Assembly (NCBI RefSeq): GCF_000802245.2
Contig: NZ_CP021080.1
Location: forward strand, 7,006,001 to 7,070,000
DNA: 64,000 nucleotides
Reading direction: 5' to 3'
From: Streptomyces pluripotens
Lineage (GTDB): Bacteria; Actinomycetota; Actinomycetes; Streptomycetales; Streptomycetaceae
Below, one piece after another: positions 1-9,989 of the stretch. Both the position numbers and the translations under genes were made by a program. Numbering within the stretch: the stretch's first letter is position 1; each line of letters opens with the position of its first letter. Below the pieces are notes generated by a model, which saw nothing but the letters and a program-made list of their open reading frames with translations, had not been told where the DNA came from and ran no database searches.

Positions 1-265
1 GGCCCAGTAGCAGCTGGTAGCAGTCACCGGGCGGGGGAGTGCCACCGGGGGTGGGCACCGGCGCGTGCGAGGCGTGCACCAGCAGGTGCAGGCACCCCGG
101 GAACAGCTCCGTCACGGACAGCACCGACAGGTCGGTGACGGGCCGATCCTTGCCCGCGAACCAGCGCTGCCTCGGCAACCATGCACGCAGCAGCCCGCCC
201 AGCGAGGCCAGGGGCCCGTCGGGGCCGGCCGCGGTCCGCGGTCGGTCGATGATGGTCTTCGGCAT
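1..265 (-). CDS. mak: Maltokinase, N-terminal part (cut by window edge)
   Basis: Maltokinase (Pep2) phosphorylates maltose to maltose-1-phosphate, the donor used by GlgE. Only the first 88 codons lie in the window; the rest is beyond position 1. The N-terminal cap is recognisable from the segment WLPRQRWFAGKDR, which is characteristic of actinobacterial maltokinases, followed by a beta-strand-rich LSVLSVTELFPG stretch. The ATG at 263-265 has a GAAAGGA ribosome site shortly upstream and lies 31 bases after the treS stop, so it is the third gene of a glgE-treS-mak operon. The catalytic kinase domain is not visible, so the call rests on the N-terminal cap and on gene order. Confidence 0.88.
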   Translation of the reverse strand, partial: MPKTIIDRPRTAAGPDGPLASLGGLLRAWLPRQRWFAGKDRPVTDLSVLSVTELFPGCLHLLVHASHAPVPTPGGTPPPGDCYQLLLG

Positions 266-296
266 GGTGACGCGTCCTTTCCTCGGAGCCGGGCGT

Positions 297-2015
297 TCAG
301 CGGCGGCGGCCGATGCGGGATGCGACTCGGGTGAGCCGGAACCAGTAGAAACCGTGGCTTTGCAGGGTGAGCAGGTACGGCAGTTCGCCGATGGCAGGGA
401 ATCGCACCCCGCCGATCAGTTCGACCGGGTGCCGTCCGTCGTAGGCCCGCAGGTCCAGCTCGGTGGGCTGGGCGAAGCGGGAGAAGTTGTGGACGCACAG
501 GACGAGGTCGTCCTCGTACTCGCGCAGGAAGGCGAGCACTGCCGGGTTGGACGAGGGTAGTTCGGTGTAGGTCCCCAGTCCGAAGGCGGGATTCTGCTTG
601 CGGATCTCGATCATGCGGCGCGTCCAGTGCAGCAGGCTGGACGGGGAGGACATGGAGGCTTCGACGTTGGTGACCTGGTAGCCGTAGACCGGGTCCATGA
701 TCGTGGGGAGGTAGAGGCGTCCTGGATCGCAGGACGAGAAGCCGGCGTTGCGGTCGGGGGTCCACTGCATGGGGGTGCGTACGGCGTCGCGGTCGCCGAG
801 CCAGATGTTGTCCCCCATGCCGATCTCGTCACCGTAGTAGAGGATGGGCGAGCCGGGCAGGGAGAGCAGCAGCGCGGTGAACAGCTCGATCTGGTTGCGG
901 TCGTTGTCGAGCAGGGGCGCGAGCCGGCGGCGGATGCCGATGTTGGCGCGCATCCGTGGGTCCTTGGCGTACTCGGCCCACATGTAGTCGCGTTCCTCGT
1001 CGGTGACCATTTCGAGGGTCAGCTCGTCGTGATTGCGCAGGAAGATGCCCCACTGGCAACCGGAGGGGATGGCCGGTGTCTTGGCGAGGATCTCGGAGAC
1101 GGGGTAGCGGGACTCGCGTCGTACGGCCATGAAGATGCGTGGCATCACGGGGAAGTGGAACGCCATGTGGCACTCGTCGCCGCCGGCGGCGTAGTCGCCG
1201 AAGTAGTCGACCACGTCCTCCGGCCACTGGTTGGCCTCCGCCAGCAGCACGGTGTCGGGGTACTGGGCGTCGATCTCCTTGCGCACCCGCCTGAGGAACT
1301 CGTGGGTCGCCGGCAGATTCTCGCAGTTGGTGCCCTCTTCCGCGTAGAGGTAGGGGACCGCGTCGAGGCGGTAGCCGTCGATGCCGAGATCCAGCCAGAA
1401 CTTCAGCGCGGCCAGGATCTCCTCCTGCACGGCCGGGTTCTCGTAGTTGAGGTCCGGCTGGTGGGAGAAGAAGCGGTGGAAGTAGTACTGCCCGCGTACC
1501 GGGTCGTACGTCCAGTTGGAGGCCTCGGTGTCGACGAAGATGATCCGGGCGTCCTCGTACCCCTTGTCGTCGTCGGCCCAGACGTAGTAGTCCCCGTACG
1601 GGCCGTCGGGGTTCTTGCGGGACTCCTGGAACCACGGGTGCTGGTCGCTGGTGTGGTTCATGACGAAGTCGATGATCACGCGGATACCGCGCTGGTGCGC
1701 GGCGTCCACGAACTCCACGAAGTCGGCGAGGTCACCGAATTCGGGCAGCACTGCGGTGTAGTCGGAGACGTCGTAACCACCGTCCCGCAGCGGCGACTTG
1801 AAGAACGGCGGAAGCCACAGGCAGTCCACGCCCAGCCACTGCAGATAGTCGAGTTTGGCGGTCAGGCCCTTCAGGTCGCCGATGCCGTCGCCGTTGCTGT
1901 CCTGGAAGGAACGGACCAGGACCTCGTAGAAGACGGCGCGTTTGAACCAGTCCGGGTCCCGGTCTCCCGCCGGAGTGTCCTCGAAGGTGTCCAGTACGGG
2001 TTCGTTGACGGTCAT
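297..2015 (-). CDS. treS: Trehalose synthase / maltose alpha-D-glucosyltransferase
   Basis: TreS (GH13 subfamily 16) interconverts trehalose and maltose and so feeds maltose to maltokinase. The 572-residue protein is the usual length. Visible GH13 landmarks are the [17 protein letters not shown] segment, the nucleophile region [13 protein letters not shown], the acid/base region [17 protein letters not shown] and the transition-state Asp region [12 protein letters not shown], followed by a C-terminal beta domain. The open frame extends further upstream, but the ATG at 2013-2015 (MTVNEPVLD) overlaps the glgE stop in an ATGA arrangement, the expected translational coupling, so I chose it. It lies between glgE and mak in the GlgE pathway operon. 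Confidence 0.96.
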   Translation of the reverse strand: MTVNEPVLDTFEDTPAGDRDPDWFKRAVFYEVLVRSFQDSNGDGIGDLKGLTAKLDYLQWLGVDCLWLPPFFKSPLRDGGYDVSDYTAVLPEFGDLADFVEFVDAAHQRGIRVIIDFVMNHTSDQHPWFQESRKNPDGPYGDYYVWADDDKGYEDARIIFVDTEASNWTYDPVRGQYYFHRFFSHQPDLNYENPAVQEEILAALKFWLDLGIDGYRLDAVPYLYAEEGTNCENLPATHEFLRRVRKEIDAQYPDTVLLAEANQWPEDVVDYFGDYAAGGDECHMAFHFPVMPRIFMAVRRESRYPVSEILAKTPAIPSGCQWGIFLRNHDELTLEMVTDEERDYMWAEYAKDPRMRANIGIRRRLAPLLDNDRNQIELFTALLLSLPGSPILYYGDEIGMGDNIWLGDRDAVRTPMQWTPDRNAGFSSCDPGRLYLPTIMDPVYGYQVTNVEASMSSPSSLLHWTRRMIEIRKQNPAFGLGTYTELPSSNPAVLAFLREYEDDLVLCVHNFSRFAQPTELDLRAYDGRHPVELIGGVRFPAIGELPYLLTLQSHGFYWFRLTRVASRIGRRR

Positions 2016-4003
2016 GACGCTGAGGGCCCTCCGTTCTGGGGCGTCGCTCGCCCGACGTGGAGCACGTGCGCCGGCGTCCGGCCGGGCGTGAGACGCACGT
2101 AGTTGGTCCTGCCCCAGTGATACGTCTCGCCCGTCAGTTCGTCGTGCACGGACAGGGCGGTGTGCCAGTCCAGGCCGAGTTGCGGCATGTCCAACGAGAC
2201 CGTGGCCTCCTGGGTGTGGTGGGGATCGAGATTGACGACCACGATGACCGTGTCCGCTGCGGTGCTCTTGCTGTAGGCGATCACCGCGTCGTTGTCGGTC
2301 TGGTGGAAGCGTAGGTTCCGCAGGCGTTGCAGCGCGGGGTGCTGCCGCCGGATGGTGTTCAGCTTGGTGATGAGCGGGGCGATGGTCCGCCCGGTGCGCG
2401 CGGCGGCCTCCCAGTCGCGTGGCTTGAGCTGGTACTTCTCCGAGTCCCGGTACTCCTCGCTGCCCTCGTGGAGCGGGGTGTTCTCGCACAGTTCGTAGCC
2501 GCTGTAGATGCCCCACGCCGGGGAGAGGGTGGCGGCGAGCACCGCCCGGACCTCGAAGGCCGGCCGTCCACCGTGCTGGAGGTAGGCGTGCAGGATGTCG
2601 GGGGTGTTGGGGAACAGGTTCGGCCGCATGTAGGCCGCCGCCTCACCGGACAGCTCCGTCAGGTACTCCGTCAGCTCCTGCTTGCCGTTGCGCCAGGTGA
2701 AGTACGTGTACGACTGCTGGAAACCGATCTGCGCCAGGGCGTGCATCATCGCCGGGCGGGTGAAGGCCTCCGCCAGGAAGATCACGTCCGGGTCCCTGCG
2801 GTTGACCTCCGAGATGACCCGCTCCCAGAACACCACCGGCTTGGTGTGCGGGTTGTCGACGCGGAAGATCCGGACCCCGTGCCCCATCCAGTGCCGCAGG
2901 ATCCGCACCGACTCCGCGACCAGACCGTCCAGGTCAGCGTCGAAGGCGACGGGATAGATGTCCTGGTACTTCTTCGGCGGGTTCTCCGCGTACGCGATCG
3001 AGCCGTCCGGCCGGTGAGGGAACCACTCCGGATGCTTGTGCACCCAAGGATGGTCCGGCGAGCACTGCAACGCGAAGTCCAGGGCAACCTCCAAACCCAG
3101 CCGATTCGCCTCGCCGACGAAGAAGCCGAAGTCCTCCACCGTGCCCAGGTCCGGGTGGACCGCATCGTGCCCGCCCTCCGGGGAACCGATCGCCCACGGC
3201 ACGCCCACGTCCTGCGGGCCCGCGGCAAGGCTGTTGTTGGGTCCCTTGCGGAACGTGGTGCCGATCGGGTGCACGGGCGGCAGGTACACCACGTCGAAGC
3301 CCATGTCCGCGATCGGCCCCAGCCGGCGGGCAGCCGTGCGCAAGGTGCCGTGCGGCTGCTCGACAGTGCCCTCCGAACGCGGGAAGAACTCGTACCAGGA
3401 GCCGTACAGGGCGCGTTCCCGCTCCACCAGCAGCGGCATCGGGTCGGACGCGGTGACCAGCTCCCGCAGCGGATACCGGGCCAGCAACGCCTCCACCTCC
3501 GGCGCCAACACCGCCTTCAGACGGTCGTTGACCGACAGGGAGTCGTCGCCGAGGGTGTGGGCGGCGGTCAGTACCAGGTTCCGGTCCGGCCCCTTGGGAA
3601 CCCCGGCGGCCGCACGCTCGTACAACTCGGCGCCCTCCTCCAGGACCAGGCCGGTGTCGATCCCGGCCGGCACCTTCACGGAGGCGGTGTGCCGCCAGGT
3701 CGCCAGCGGATGACTCCAGGCTTCCACCCGGAAAGTCCAGCGGCCCGTCACATCCGGGGTGACCTCCGCGCCCCAGCGGTCGCTGCCGGGGGACAGTTCC
3801 CGCATGGGCGTCCAGGGGCCACGGCGACCCTTCGGATCGCGCAGGACGACGTTGGCGCCCACGGCTTCATGCCCTTCGCGGAACACGGTGGCTGACACCT
3901 CGAAGGTCTCCCCGGCCACCGCTTTCGCCGGGCGCCTGCCGCACTCCACGGCCGGCCGGACGTCACGTACCGGTACGCGGCCGATGGCCGGGGTCCTGCG
4001 CAT
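2012..4003 (-). CDS. glgE: Alpha-1,4-glucan:maltose-1-phosphate maltosyltransferase
   Basis: GlgE (GH13 subfamily 3) transfers maltosyl units from maltose-1-phosphate to alpha-1,4-glucans. The 663-residue length fits the family. An N-terminal domain (from [16 protein letters not shown]) precedes the GH13 barrel with [10 protein letters not shown], the nucleophile region [14 protein letters not shown], the acid/base region [11 protein letters not shown] and the [14 protein letters not shown] motif typical of GlgE. The ATG at 4001-4003 follows a good GGAGGTGAG ribosome site, so I reject the longer upstream extension. It is the first gene of the glgE-treS-mak operon. Streptomycetes use this pathway for cytosolic glycogen linked to development, and two isozymes are known in S. 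coelicolor; whether this strain has a second copy cannot be seen here. Confidence 0.96.
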   Translation of the reverse strand: MRRTPAIGRVPVRDVRPAVECGRRPAKAVAGETFEVSATVFREGHEAVGANVVLRDPKGRRGPWTPMRELSPGSDRWGAEVTPDVTGRWTFRVEAWSHPLATWRHTASVKVPAGIDTGLVLEEGAELYERAAAGVPKGPDRNLVLTAAHTLGDDSLSVNDRLKAVLAPEVEALLARYPLRELVTASDPMPLLVERERALYGSWYEFFPRSEGTVEQPHGTLRTAARRLGPIADMGFDVVYLPPVHPIGTTFRKGPNNSLAAGPQDVGVPWAIGSPEGGHDAVHPDLGTVEDFGFFVGEANRLGLEVALDFALQCSPDHPWVHKHPEWFPHRPDGSIAYAENPPKKYQDIYPVAFDADLDGLVAESVRILRHWMGHGVRIFRVDNPHTKPVVFWERVISEVNRRDPDVIFLAEAFTRPAMMHALAQIGFQQSYTYFTWRNGKQELTEYLTELSGEAAAYMRPNLFPNTPDILHAYLQHGGRPAFEVRAVLAATLSPAWGIYSGYELCENTPLHEGSEEYRDSEKYQLKPRDWEAAARTGRTIAPLITKLNTIRRQHPALQRLRNLRFHQTDNDAVIAYSKSTAADTVIVVVNLDPHHTQEATVSLDMPQLGLDWHTALSVHDELTGETYHWGRTNYVRLTPGRTPAHVLHVGRATPQNGGPSAS

Positions 4004-4113
4004 GTATCTCACCTCCGCCGTGCGCGAAGCCGGGCACCCGGCCCGGCTTCGCGATCCGAGAAACGGGCCGACTCCTGATCGGTCCCGTCGGGAACGTCTT
4101 GTACGGTGCCAGG

Positions 4114-4413
4114 TCAGGGGCTTGACGCCGTGGAACGCCGCTCCGGTGGCGACGTACTTCTGGACGCCCGGCGCCGCTGCGGCCGGCCGTCCTGCTCGCG
4201 CAGGTAGGCCACCAGGTTGGTGCGCAGATAGCGCTCGGCTGCGTCCGCGGCCTCGCGGGCGCAGCGCTTGCCCATCAGCACACACAGCGTGTACCCCGAG
4301 TCCTCGAAGGCGGCCCGGACCGTGCGGTCATGGGGCGAGGCGAGCATTGCACGCTCCCACACCCGGTAACGCCGCAACTGCCGGGCTACTTCCGCCTTGG
4401 CGGGTAGCAGCAT
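4114..4413 (-). CDS. DUF5133 domain protein
   Basis: A 99-residue protein with the streptomycete DUF5133 pattern: an MLLPAKAEVARQLRRY start, the AFEDSGYTLCVLMGK core and an AERYLRTNLV helix. The family is small, cytosolic and functionally undefined; several copies per Streptomyces genome are usual and they often lie near regulatory or stress genes. I chose the ATG at 4411-4413, which has GGAAGGTG about nine bases upstream; a GTG four codons earlier is possible. It lies upstream of glgE on the same strand and is divergent from the glgX pair. The Arg/Ser-rich tail after REQDGRPQRR looks unstructured. Confidence 0.75.
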   Translation of the reverse strand: MLLPAKAEVARQLRRYRVWERAMLASPHDRTVRAAFEDSGYTLCVLMGKRCAREAADAAERYLRTNLVAYLREQDGRPQRRRASRSTSPPERRSTASSP

Positions 4414-4716
4414 GGCCCTCTTCACCTTCCACGCTCTCGACTGGGCGCGTTCCCGACGGTCGGGTGGTGTCCGCGCACGGGAAGGCGCGGCACCGTCACG
4501 GCGATCGAGGCTTTCACTTATGGTGCACGCACGACGACGCAGCGTCTTGTTGGATCTTCAACCATGCGTGGTGTCGCGTGCTCGTGTTGCACGAATGGCG
4601 TAGCGACCGCACCGTGGAGATGACTCAGAAGCGATAAGCGCTCACGCTGTGTGTCCGGGATCCCTCCCGGACGGGGCGAGGGGAGCGAGAGCTTCGCCGG
4701 TGAGGAGCAAGCGACG
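4414..4716. other. Intergenic region between divergent DUF5133 and glgX-operon genes
   Basis: No convincing gene. This region must hold the promoters of both flanking transcription units. A TTGCAC hexamer near 4581 is a possible -35 for the plus-strand unit, but I see no strong partner. A perfect 8-bp hairpin, GTCCGGGA-tccc-TCCCGGAC, lies at 4653-4672 in the leader of the next gene and could affect its mRNA. Confidence 0.4.
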
Positions 4717-5229
4717 ATGAAGACCGCAGTGCCCTGCTACTACCACCTCGACGTGGAAGTCAGCCCGGAACGTGTGGGGCAGGTCAGCCGCATCCTGGCC
4801 GCCCATCTCCGCTATTGGGGCCTCGACAACCTCGCGGACCCCGTCTGCCGCGGCACCGAAATGCTGCTGCGGGCCATCGAAGAGCACGCCAACGACAAGC
4901 ACACCTCGATCGAGATGTGGTGGAACGGCCAGCACCTCATCACCGCGTTCGGTGACGACGACCCCGATCTCCGTCCGGATCAGGACCTGCGGGGCTGTCT
5001 GGCCGACATCGCCGCCATGAGCGACGGTTGGGGCTGCTGTGCCTCGGACACCGGCAGTAAGATCATCTGGTTTTCGCAGCGTGCCCGCACCGGCCAGCGC
5101 GTCCTGCTGGTGCCCACGGCCCCTGCGCCCATGCTGCGCCAGGACCTACAGGTGCCGCGCGAGGAGCCGGTAGCGGTGCTGGCCGCCCCGGCGGGCGCCG
5201 CGGACGACGCCCTGGAGGGCAGCCGGTGA
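4717..5229 (+). CDS. ATPase-like regulatory protein preceding glgX
   Basis: A 170-residue cytosolic protein. The sequence around CYYHLDVEVSPERVGQVSRI, RGTEMLLRAIEEHA, MWWNGQHLITAFGDDDPDL and AAMSDGWGCC resembles the short HATPase-type (anti-sigma/histidine-kinase-like) proteins common in Streptomyces. The N-box region is weak, so ATP binding is an inference. The ATG at 4717 (MKTAVPCYY) follows GGAG; the open frame continues 22 codons upstream but without a better site. Its stop overlaps the GTG of glgX (GTGA), so the two are translationally coupled. A role in controlling glycogen debranching is suggested only by that coupling. Confidence 0.72.
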   Translation: MKTAVPCYYHLDVEVSPERVGQVSRILAAHLRYWGLDNLADPVCRGTEMLLRAIEEHANDKHTSIEMWWNGQHLITAFGDDDPDLRPDQDLRGCLADIAAMSDGWGCCASDTGSKIIWFSQRARTGQRVLLVPTAPAPMLRQDLQVPREEPVAVLAAPAGAADDALEGSR

Positions 5230-7394
5230 CCGCCCGCAAGACCCGCAAGACCCGCAAGGCACTGCCCGTGTGGAGCGGGCACCCCTATCCACTGGGGGCC
5301 GCGTTCGATGGCCAGGGCACCAACTTCGCCCTGTTCAGCGAAGTCGCCGAGCGTGTCGAACTGATCCTGCTCGACGATGCCGGCACCGAGACTCCGGTCC
5401 GGCTGCACGAGGTCGACGGATTCGTCTGGCACGGCTATCTGCCGGGCATCGGCCCCGGTCAGCGCTACGGCTACCGGGTGCACGGCCCCTGGCAACCCGC
5501 GCTCGGCCACCGCTGCAATCCGGCGAAGCTGCTGCTCGACCCGTACGCGCGCGCCGTCGACGGTCAGATCGACAACCACGCCTCCCTGTACGAGCGCTCC
5601 CCGGACGGCCCGTCCTCGGCCGACAGCGCCGGGCACACCATGTTGGGTGTGGTCACGGATCCGTACTTCGACTGGGGCGACGACCGGCCGCCGCGCACGT
5701 CGTACGCGAACTCGGTGATCTACGAGGCCCATGTGCGCGGCCTCACCCGCACCCACCCGGACGTCCCCGAACGATTGCGCGGCACCTACGCCGGCCTCGC
5801 CCACCCCTCCGTGATCGAGCATCTGACCTCGCTCGGGGTGACTGCGGTCGAGCTGATGCCGGTGCACCAGTTCGTACAGGACGGCGTGCTGCAGGACCGC
5901 GGCCTATCCAACTACTGGGGCTACAACACCATCGGCTTCTTCGCCCCGCACAACGCCTACGCCGCCTTCGGCGCCCGGGGGCAGCAGGTCAATGAGTTCA
6001 AGGCGATGGTGAAGGCGCTGCACGCGGCCGGACTCGAAGTGATCCTCGACGTGGTCTACAACCACACGGCCGAGGGCAACGAACTGGGCCCCTCCCTGTC
6101 CTTCCGGGGCATCGACAACGCCTCGTACTACCGACTGGTCGACGGGGACTGGGCGCACTACTACGACACCACCGGTACCGGGAACAGTCTGCTGATGCGG
6201 CACCCCTACGTGCTCCAGCTGATCATGGACTCGCTGCGGTACTGGGTCACCGAGATGCATGTCGACGGCTTCCGCTTCGACCTCGCGGCGACGCTGGCCC
6301 GGCAGTTCCACGAGGTCGACCGGCTGTCGTCGTTCTTCGACCTGATCCAGCAGGACCCCGTGGTGTCCCAGGTGAAGCTGATCGCCGAACCCTGGGACGT
6401 GGGGGAGGGGGGCTACCAGGTGGGCAACTTCCCGCCCCTGTGGTCGGAGTGGAACGGCAGGTACCGGGACGCCGTACGGGACTTCTGGCGGGCCGAGCCC
6501 GGTTCCCTCGGTGAGTTCGCCTCCCGGCTCACCGGCTCGTCCGACCTCTATCAGCACAGCCGGCGCCGCCCCCGTGCCAGCGTCAACTTCGTCACCGCGC
6601 ATGACGGCTTCACGCTGCGCGACCTCGTGTCGTACAACGACAAGCACAACGAGGCCAACGGCGAGGCCAACCGGGACGGCGAGAGCCACAACCGTTCCTG
6701 GAACTGCGGCGTGGAGGGCGACACCGATGACCCCGCCGTCCTCGAACTGCGCGCCCGTCAGCAGCGCAACTTTCTGGCCACGCTGCTGCTCTCGCAGGGC
6801 ATCCCGATGCTCTGTCACGGCGACGAACTCGGCCGTACCCAGCGCGGCAACAACAACGCCTATTGCCAGGACAACCAGATCTCCTGGACTGATTGGGAAC
6901 GGACCGACGACCAGCGTGCCCTCGTCGACTTCACCCGGCGCCTGATCGCCCTGCGCGCGGCGCATCCGGTCCTCCGCCGCAGCCGCTTCTTCCACGGGGA
7001 GACTGCGACCAACGCCGCACAGCCGCTGCCTGATCTGATGTGGCTGCGACCCGACGCCCGCGAGATGACCGAACGGGACTGGCACCGCCGTGACGCGCAC
7101 TCGGTAGCCGTGTTCCTCAACGGTGACGCCATCGCCGAACGCGACTTCCACGGACGCCGGATGACTGACGACTCCTTCCTGCTGCTCGTCAACGGCTACT
7201 GGGAGCCGGTCGGTTTCCGCTTGCCGGACGGCTCCTTCGGTGAACGCTGGGCGACCCTGATCGACACCGCCGAACCCGACGGCATCCCCGATGAACGCGA
7301 ACGCAAGGCCGGCACACGGCTCCGTATGGAGGCGCGCAGCCTGATCCTGTTGTCAAGGCCGTCGCACGGCGGCGATGAGCCGCGTGCCGGCTGA
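5226..7394 (+). CDS. glgX: Glycogen debranching enzyme
   Basis: GlgX (GH13 subfamily 11) hydrolyses alpha-1,6 branches of limit-dextrin-like glycogen, releasing maltooligosaccharides. The protein has 722 residues: an N-terminal CBM48-type domain (PLGAAFDGQGTNFALFSE, then RYGYRVHGPW), and the catalytic barrel with YEAHVRGLT, VILDVVYNHTAEGNE, the nucleophile region VDGFRFDLAATLAR, the acid/base region LIAEPWDVGEGGYQVG and the Asp region VNFVTAHDGFTLRDL. It starts at a GTG overlapping the preceding stop by four bases. The first codons carry a 9-base direct repeat (AAGACCCGC, encoding TRK-TRK-TRK), an unusual basic N-terminus. It lies next to the glgE operon, so the region combines maltose-1-phosphate-based synthesis with debranching. 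Confidence 0.96.
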   Translation: MTARKTRKTRKALPVWSGHPYPLGAAFDGQGTNFALFSEVAERVELILLDDAGTETPVRLHEVDGFVWHGYLPGIGPGQRYGYRVHGPWQPALGHRCNPAKLLLDPYARAVDGQIDNHASLYERSPDGPSSADSAGHTMLGVVTDPYFDWGDDRPPRTSYANSVIYEAHVRGLTRTHPDVPERLRGTYAGLAHPSVIEHLTSLGVTAVELMPVHQFVQDGVLQDRGLSNYWGYNTIGFFAPHNAYAAFGARGQQVNEFKAMVKALHAAGLEVILDVVYNHTAEGNELGPSLSFRGIDNASYYRLVDGDWAHYYDTTGTGNSLLMRHPYVLQLIMDSLRYWVTEMHVDGFRFDLAATLARQFHEVDRLSSFFDLIQQDPVVSQVKLIAEPWDVGEGGYQVGNFPPLWSEWNGRYRDAVRDFWRAEPGSLGEFASRLTGSSDLYQHSRRRPRASVNFVTAHDGFTLRDLVSYNDKHNEANGEANRDGESHNRSWNCGVEGDTDDPAVLELRARQQRNFLATLLLSQGIPMLCHGDELGRTQRGNNNAYCQDNQISWTDWERTDDQRALVDFTRRLIALRAAHPVLRRSRFFHGETATNAAQPLPDLMWLRPDAREMTERDWHRRDAHSVAVFLNGDAIAERDFHGRRMTDDSFLLLVNGYWEPVGFRLPDGSFGERWATLIDTAEPDGIPDERERKAGTRLRMEARSLILLSRPSHGGDEPRAG

Positions 7395-7435
7395 CGGTCG
7401 CCCCGGCGACGTCCTGCGCACCCGTTCCCCGGCGG

Positions 7436-8260
7436 TCAGTGGATCCTGCGTGACGTCACGGTGAACTGTGCCCCGTCGGGGTCCCGCAAGATCAACTCGG
7501 TTTCGTCTTCCTGGAGTACGCTGCCGCCGTGCTTCTCCGCCGCGCGAGCGCAGTCCGCCACGTCCGACACGGCGAAGTGGACCTGCCAGTGCGGGCGTAC
7601 CGAGGGGTCCGGGGCCGCTTCCTCCGCGCCTGAGTCGATCCGTGCCACCACGTCGCCCCGGCTGCGCAGCACCACTTCTCCGCCTTCGTACTCGACCGAG
7701 CAGCAGCCCGGTGTCCCGGAGGCCCAGTCGAGGATCTCGCCGTAGAAGATCGCGGCATCGAAGGCGTTACGGGTGTGCAGACGGATGAAGGTCGGTGCCA
7801 CCCGCCGCCAGGCCTCCCAGTTGGAGACCAGCTCGCCCTGCCAGATGCCGAAGGTGGCCCCGTCCCGGTCGGCCAGCAGTGCGGCCCGGCCCGGCGGGAA
7901 CGACAGGGGCCCGACGGCTGCGGTACCGCCGCGCTCCCGGGCCCGGGCCACGGCCACGTCGGCGTCCGGGACGGCGAAGTACGGCGTCCAGGCCACCGCC
8001 ATCTGCCACATCGCCGCGACTGCGGCGATTCCGGCCACGGGCACCCCATCCACCAGCGCGATGCGGAAGTGCTCGCCAAGTTTGGCACCGCGCCAGCGCC
8101 AGCCGAGCACGGCCGTGTAGAAGTCCTCGGTGGTCTTCAGATCCCGGCTGGTCAGGCTCACCCAGCACGGAGCGCCGAAGACGGAGTGCGTGGAGAGGAC
8201 ATTTCTCTTGCGCGCCTTGTCGGTACTCGGCCGACCACTGGCGGGGGTGTCTTGGTTCAT
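7436..8260 (-). CDS. VOC (glyoxalase/bleomycin-resistance fold) protein with two domains
   Basis: A 274-residue cytosolic protein with two VOC modules: the first from FGAPCWVSLTSRDLKTTEDF to about residue 145, the second from FIRLHTRNAFDAAIFYGEIL to the C-terminus (LILRDPDGAQFTVTS). Such tandem proteins may bind small hydrophobic compounds or act as metal-dependent enzymes; in Streptomyces most are annotated only as VOC family. The ATG at 8260 has an AGGA ribosome site. It is convergent with glgX and divergent from the ANTAR gene. No substrate can be inferred. Confidence 0.85.
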   Translation of the reverse strand: MNQDTPASGRPSTDKARKRNVLSTHSVFGAPCWVSLTSRDLKTTEDFYTAVLGWRWRGAKLGEHFRIALVDGVPVAGIAAVAAMWQMAVAWTPYFAVPDADVAVARARERGGTAAVGPLSFPPGRAALLADRDGATFGIWQGELVSNWEAWRRVAPTFIRLHTRNAFDAAIFYGEILDWASGTPGCCSVEYEGGEVVLRSRGDVVARIDSGAEEAAPDPSVRPHWQVHFAVSDVADCARAAEKHGGSVLQEDETELILRDPDGAQFTVTSRRIH

Positions 8261-8386
8261 GGCCTCGCGTCCTGCTTTCGGGGCCCGGCGTCCACCGGTC
8301 TGACACCAGTGTCCAACCGGAAGGGGGTCGAGTGCCTGTCGAGTACCCCGGTGGCAGGAGCGCGGATCACTGCCGAGGATGAAGGC

Positions 8387-8701
8387 ATGGGAGAGAGCGA
8401 ACCGGACCGGATCGCCGAGTTACAGAACGAAGTCGACCAGTTGAAGGAGGCCGTGGCCTCCCATGCGGTCGTTGACCAGGCGATCGGAATGGTGGTGGCA
8501 CTTGGCCGGGTGTCCCCCGAGCAGGGGTGGGAGGTACTGAAGGAGGTCTCCCAGCACACCAACATCAAGCTGCGGAACGTGGCGGAGCTGATCCTTGTGT
8601 GGGGGTGCCGGGGTGACATTCCGGGCGAGGTCTGCGCCGAGCTGGAGGCCGCCCTGGATCGGTACGGTCCCACCGAGGTGCCCGGAGCCGCGCAGGAGTG
8701 A
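8387..8701 (+). CDS. ANTAR-domain protein (putative RNA-binding antiterminator)
   Basis: A 104-residue protein beginning MGESEPDRIAELQNEVDQLK, a short coiled coil, followed by the ANTAR-type three-helix segment HAVVDQAIGMVVALGRVSPEQGWEVLKEVSQHTN. ANTAR domains bind tandem stem-loops in nascent RNA and prevent termination. There is no receiver or GAF sensor domain, so this is a stand-alone ANTAR protein, a common streptomycete class. The ATG at 8387 is preceded by GAGGATGAAGG. It converges with the sigma factor gene, with only 28 bases between their stops. Confidence 0.82.
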   Translation: MGESEPDRIAELQNEVDQLKEAVASHAVVDQAIGMVVALGRVSPEQGWEVLKEVSQHTNIKLRNVAELILVWGCRGDIPGEVCAELEAALDRYGPTEVPGAAQE

Positions 8702-8729
8702 GGCACGAAGGGGTGTGGTGCGTGGGGGC

Positions 8730-9521
8730 TCAGCGGGCCTCGGCCAGCAGTTGCTCGCGCAGCCGGTCACAGCAGCCGCTGAGCAGCCGCGAGACGTGCA
8801 TCTGCGAGATGCCGAGCTGCTGGGCGATCCGGCTTTGGGTCATGCCACGGAAGAACCGCAGGTAGAGGATGACGCGCTCGCGCTCGGGTAGTGCTTCCAG
8901 ACACGGTCTGACCGCGGCGCGGTCGACCACGAGGTCGTACCCCGGGTCGGGGCCACCCAGAGAGTCCCGCAGGGCGTAACCGTCCGTACCGGCCACCTCT
9001 GCGTCCAGGGACAGCGCGGAGAAGCACTCCAGCGCCTCCATACCGGTGCGCACCTCGTCCTCGCTGAGCCGCGTGTACACGGCGATCTCGGCAACGGTGG
9101 GTGCCCGACCCGATCCGGACTGCGCCAGTTCCTTGGTGGCGGCGCGCACCCGGTTGCGCAGATCCTGCACTCGGCGGGGGACGTGGAGGGTCCACATGTG
9201 GTCACGGAAATGGCGCTTGATCTCACCGGTGATGGTGGGAACGGCATACGCTTCGAAGGCACGGCCCCGGGCTGGATCGAAGTGGTCGACGGCCTTCACC
9301 AGACCGAGCGCGGCAACCTGGTACAGATCCTCCAGTGCCTCCCCGCGACCGCGGAACCGCACGGCGATCCGCTCGGCCATGGGCAGCCACAACCGGACCA
9401 GTTCGTCCCGGAGCGCCTGGCGCGAGGGACCCTCGGGCAGCCGCGCGAGCCGTTCGAAGGACTCGGCCGTGTCGGGGGCGTCGTCGTGCGCATGAACCTT
9501 CGTGCTGCCGCTGACACGCAT
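8730..9521 (-). CDS. SigB/SigF-family RNA polymerase sigma factor
   Basis: A 263-residue sigma-70 group 3 factor. Region 2 is seen as LRDELVRLWLPMAERIAVRF, EDLYQVAALGLVKAVDHF and AFEAYAVPTITGEIKRHFRD; region 3 as RVQDLRNRVRAATKEL; region 4 as LPERERVILYLRFFRGMTQ followed by a helix-turn-helix (IAQQLGISQMHVSRLLS). This is the SigB/F/G/H stress and development class of Streptomyces, usually controlled by anti-sigma kinases and anti-anti-sigma factors reactivated by PP2C phosphatases; three PP2C genes lie elsewhere in this window. The ATG at 9519-9521 follows GAGAGGTG, so I discard the 44-codon upstream extension. No anti-sigma gene is adjacent. Confidence 0.93.
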   Translation of the reverse strand: MRVSGSTKVHAHDDAPDTAESFERLARLPEGPSRQALRDELVRLWLPMAERIAVRFRGRGEALEDLYQVAALGLVKAVDHFDPARGRAFEAYAVPTITGEIKRHFRDHMWTLHVPRRVQDLRNRVRAATKELAQSGSGRAPTVAEIAVYTRLSEDEVRTGMEALECFSALSLDAEVAGTDGYALRDSLGGPDPGYDLVVDRAAVRPCLEALPERERVILYLRFFRGMTQSRIAQQLGISQMHVSRLLSGCCDRLREQLLAEAR

Positions 9522-9936
9522 CGTTCGCACCTCTCTCAGCAGGTGCTGGCCGGACAGACACCGTGGGAGGTGCGCTCGGACCATGAAGAGGACATCGGGA
9601 CGTCCGGCGCTACCGGGTCCCACGGCCGTGCCTCCCGTCCGAAGCACTTGCATTCATCTTCCCACTTCAGTGCATACAACGACAAACAGTGAGACAGCGG
9701 AGCAATCGGTCAGAAGTGTCCCGTTTTCTGTCCGCCTGCCGACTGTGCTCGGGTCGCATCCCGGTCGCATCCCGGTCGGTTGGATGGTTTCGCCGGGAGT
9801 GCCTGCCCGTGTCGTGGAGGCGATCTGCAGCGGGCATCTGGTCGCCTTGCCCGCCGATCTTGCCGCGAACGTGATGTGCGGCACGCGCGCACGCCTCGCC
9901 GTGTAGCGCTGTGAACGGATTGTTCCTGGGCAGCGC

Positions 9937-9951
9937 TTGATCAATGATCAA
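9937..9951. promoter_or_regulatory. Perfect 7+1+7 palindrome, operator candidate
   Basis: TTGATCA-A-TGATCAA is a perfect inverted repeat of unusually low GC for this genome, lying 40 bases upstream of a TTGACA hexamer and about 100 bases before the gene at 10048. Its form suggests a binding site for a dimeric regulator; the regulator is unknown. Confidence 0.4.
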
Positions 9952-9989
9952 AGCCGTCGAACCCCCTGGCCATAGCGCATTCTGCTCAT

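Noticed and set aside
627-2102. A 491-codon plus-strand open frame opposite treS
   Set aside because: Antisense of treS; Val/Gly/Glu-rich and without recognisable domains.
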